NCBI GenBank assembly: GCA_945902735.1
Contig: CAMDNF010000108.1
Location: forward strand, 1-7,900
From: SHWC01 sp945902735
GTDB lineage: Bacteria > Pseudomonadota > Alphaproteobacteria > UBA828
Direction: 5' to 3'
DNA length: 7,900 nucleotides
The position numbers and the translations under genes are program-made. How positions within the stretch are numbered: position 1 is the stretch's first letter; each line of letters starts with the position of its first letter. The notes under the pieces are model-generated. The model did no database searches and was not told the origin of the DNA. It saw only the letters and a program-made list of their open reading frames with translations. This document shows, piece by piece, positions 6,789 to 7,900 of the stretch.

Positions 6789-6869
6789 CGAACGACAGAG
6801 GCGGCCTAGGCCAAATGTTAGGATCAATAACATGGCGATCCGACAGGCTTGGAAGGGGTTATGGAGCCG

Positions 6870-6892
6870 GGCCCCGGCGGAAATCAGGGGCC
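6870..6892. terminator. GC-rich hairpin downstream of the BON remnant
   Basis: GGCCCC (6870-6875) and GGGGCC (6887-6892) are perfect inverted repeats around an 11-base loop, eleven bases beyond the stop of the minus-strand BON remnant. No T-run follows on the minus strand. It may be a leftover terminator or chance structure. Confidence 0.2.
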
Positions 6893-6902
6893 AGCCTCGG
6901 GT

Positions 6903-7214
6903 CTAAGGCCGCACGACCACGTAATTGACTATTTTCTTAACGCCTTCGGTCTCGCGCGCGTCTTTGAGCGCGGCCGCCAATTCGGCCTTCGAGCGCGCCC
7001 GGCCGATCAAATAGACCGTGCCGAAGGAATCGACCGCGACGCGGAAATTAACATCAGCCACGTCATCATCCGCGACCAAATTTAGGCCGACCTTGGTGTC
7101 GAGCGCGAGCGCATCGGCCCAGTCCAGAATTTTCGCATCGTTCTTTTTCTGCGTCGCCTCGTCCCTATAGGTGACGTGCCGGTACGGGGTCAGTTTGGCG
7201 GCCTCATCCTGAGT
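6903..7214 (-). pseudogene. BON-domain protein gene, 5' end missing
   Basis: The minus strand holds an open frame of 103 codons ending at TAG 6905-6903. It contains a recognisable BON domain: ADDDVADVNFRVAV, then GTVYLIGRARSKAEL and GVKKIVNYVVV at the C-terminus. BON proteins (OsmY and related periplasmic or lipoprotein factors) usually bind membranes or lipids and begin with a signal peptide. Here there is none: upstream the frame meets TAG at 7217-7215 inside a small inverted-repeat unit, and no ATG occurs in the open frame (only GTG and TTG codons inside the domain). The frame past the stop does not resemble a BON protein or a signal peptide. It is read as the 3' fragment of a gene broken by the repeat unit. 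The domain call is good; the original full length is unknown. Confidence 0.7.
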
Positions 7215-7242
7215 CTATCGAAGCATGATTTTAAACTGACCC
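7187..7242. repeat. 56-bp inverted-repeat unit containing a REP-like palindrome
   Basis: GGGTCAGTTT (7187-7196) and AAACTGACCC (7233-7242) are perfect 10-bp inverted repeats. Between them, TCATCCTGAG at 7204-7213 and TCGAAGCATGA at 7218-7228 form an imperfect palindrome of the type widely scattered in alphaproteobacterial genomes; it translates as LILSLSKHD on the plus strand. The left repeat and the REP core are read into the BON frame, which stops in the middle of the unit. It could be a miniature mobile element, a decayed insertion-sequence relic or a REP carried in by another event. No target duplication is obvious. Confidence 0.5.
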
Positions 7243-7333
7243 ACTGCCCGGTCATCGAAGCGGTTGCGCCGCGCCTCGGCTCGTGGTGTGATTTCGGCTG
7301 CATCGGCGACGCCACTGAAAGGGTCCCTAGACC

Positions 7334-7843
7334 ATGCCGCTCAATCGGTTCGAGCACGTTCTCTTGCTATCCGACCGCCCGAAGGAAACGCGTGATTTTT
7401 ACGTCAAGGTGCTGGGCCTGAAAGATGGTTACCGCCCGCCTTTTCCGTTCCCGGGCTATTGGCTCTATTTGGGCACGACGCCGTGCATTCACCTCGCCGG
7501 TAAAATGGCCAATGCGGGGCAGCAATATTATCTTGAGCAGCGCGACCTCTCGAATTCGAATGGCACCGGCCCGATCGATCACATTGCCTTTGTCGCGAGC
7601 GACCTTAAAGGCACGCTGCGGAAATTGAAGCGCCAAAAGCTCGAATTGCGCGAGCGCTTGGTGCCCGAACAAAAAATGGTTCAGGTATTCTTCAAAGACC
7701 CGAACGACATCACCATCGAATTGAATTTTCCGATGGCAAGCGACAAGGGCACGATGAAAGAGCCGGCGCCGCGCCGCCGCTCAGTGCCGCGTCGCCCCGC
7801 CGCGTCTTCGGTCAAACGACGCGCGGCCAAAGCGAGCAAATAA
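7334..7843 (+). CDS. VOC-superfamily protein (glyoxalase/FosA fold) with a basic C-terminal tail
   Basis: This 169-residue protein has one vicinal-oxygen-chelate domain. The predicted metal ligands are H8 (RFEHVLLL), H83 (GPIDHIAF) and E129 (ITIELNFP). The His-to-Glu spacing of 46 is the same as I recall for FosA (H64, E110), and the ligands fit a homodimer with one metal site per half. RDFYVKVLGL is the usual VOC helix after the first strand. The reaction could be a glyoxalase, dioxygenase, epimerase or thiol transferase; the sequence does not decide. Residues from about 140 to 169 form a Lys/Arg/Ala/Pro-rich tail outside the fold. ATG 7334 is supported by AAAGGG about ten bases upstream. 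The gene follows the repeat unit and the BON remnant and has no obvious functional partner in the window. Confidence 0.85.
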   Translation: MPLNRFEHVLLLSDRPKETRDFYVKVLGLKDGYRPPFPFPGYWLYLGTTPCIHLAGKMANAGQQYYLEQRDLSNSNGTGPIDHIAFVASDLKGTLRKLKRQKLELRERLVPEQKMVQVFFKDPNDITIELNFPMASDKGTMKEPAPRRRSVPRRPAASSVKRRAAKASK

Positions 7844-7847
7844 TCGG

Positions 7848-7872
7848 GCCGCTACCGCCGCGCTAGGGCGGC
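7848..7872 (+). terminator. Weak hairpin after the VOC gene
   Basis: GCCGC (7848-7852) can pair with GCGGC (7868-7872), or alternatively CCGCC (7855-7859) with GGCGG (7867-7871), followed by the T-rich TTCATCTT. The position, just after the stop at 7843, fits a terminator, but the stem is short and the T-run is interrupted. Confidence 0.3.
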
Positions 7873-7900
7873 TTCATCTTATTCGGAATCACTGGTCCCG

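Noticed and set aside
6803..6812. Perfect palindrome GGCCTAGGCC
   Set aside because: A 10-bp GC-rich palindrome can occur by chance, and it has no second copy or clear position relative to a promoter.
7176..7421. Plus-strand open frame across the repeat unit and into the VOC gene
   Set aside because: Its recognisable part, LILSLSKHD, is the translation of a REP-like palindrome, and its end is out of frame inside the well-supported VOC gene.

Overview
The window looks like chromosomal DNA of an alphaproteobacterium with moderately high GC. This is inferred from the PleC/DivJ-like kinase core at H450 of the right-hand kinase, the LivF-type ATPase, and a repeat whose translation (LILSLSKHD) resembles a common alphaproteobacterial palindromic repeat. 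No species can be named from the sequence alone.

Left edge (1 to about 150): the 5' end of a mobile element on the minus strand. Only the first 16 codons of its transposase are inside the window, and they resemble the N-terminus of alphaproteobacterial IS256-family transposases. The element appears to sit inside a tandem-PAS sensor histidine kinase. Kinase coding sequence starts abruptly near 150, in the last strand of a PAS unit, and runs to 2002 with three complete PAS units, HisKA and HATPase_c.

Plus-strand block (about 150 to 4567): truncated PAS kinase, stand-alone receiver protein (2102-2491), LivF-like ABC ATPase (2576-3286) and a PLP-dependent lyase of the sphingosine-1-phosphate lyase type (3305-4567). 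All point the same way with short gaps, so they could share a transcript. The kinase and receiver make a plausible two-component pair; the link to the ATPase and the lyase is by position only. The leader of the receiver gene has a strong stem-loop covering its ribosome-binding site, and two 10-codon ORFs that end at its start codon.

Minus-strand kinase (4593-6638): a complete membrane sensor histidine kinase with a large all-helical periplasmic domain, convergent with the lyase gene. Upstream is a 264-bp gap with a perfect TGTGA-N6-TCACA site, a TATACT hexamer and a paired 5' leader.

Right part (6903-7900): a 5'-truncated BON-domain gene on the minus strand, cut off by a 56-bp inverted-repeat unit that holds a REP-like palindrome. 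It is followed by a VOC-family (glyoxalase/FosA fold) protein with a basic tail, and by a GC-rich hairpin. The window therefore shows two gene disruptions, one by an insertion sequence and one by a small repeat. I see no CRISPR array, tRNA or rRNA.
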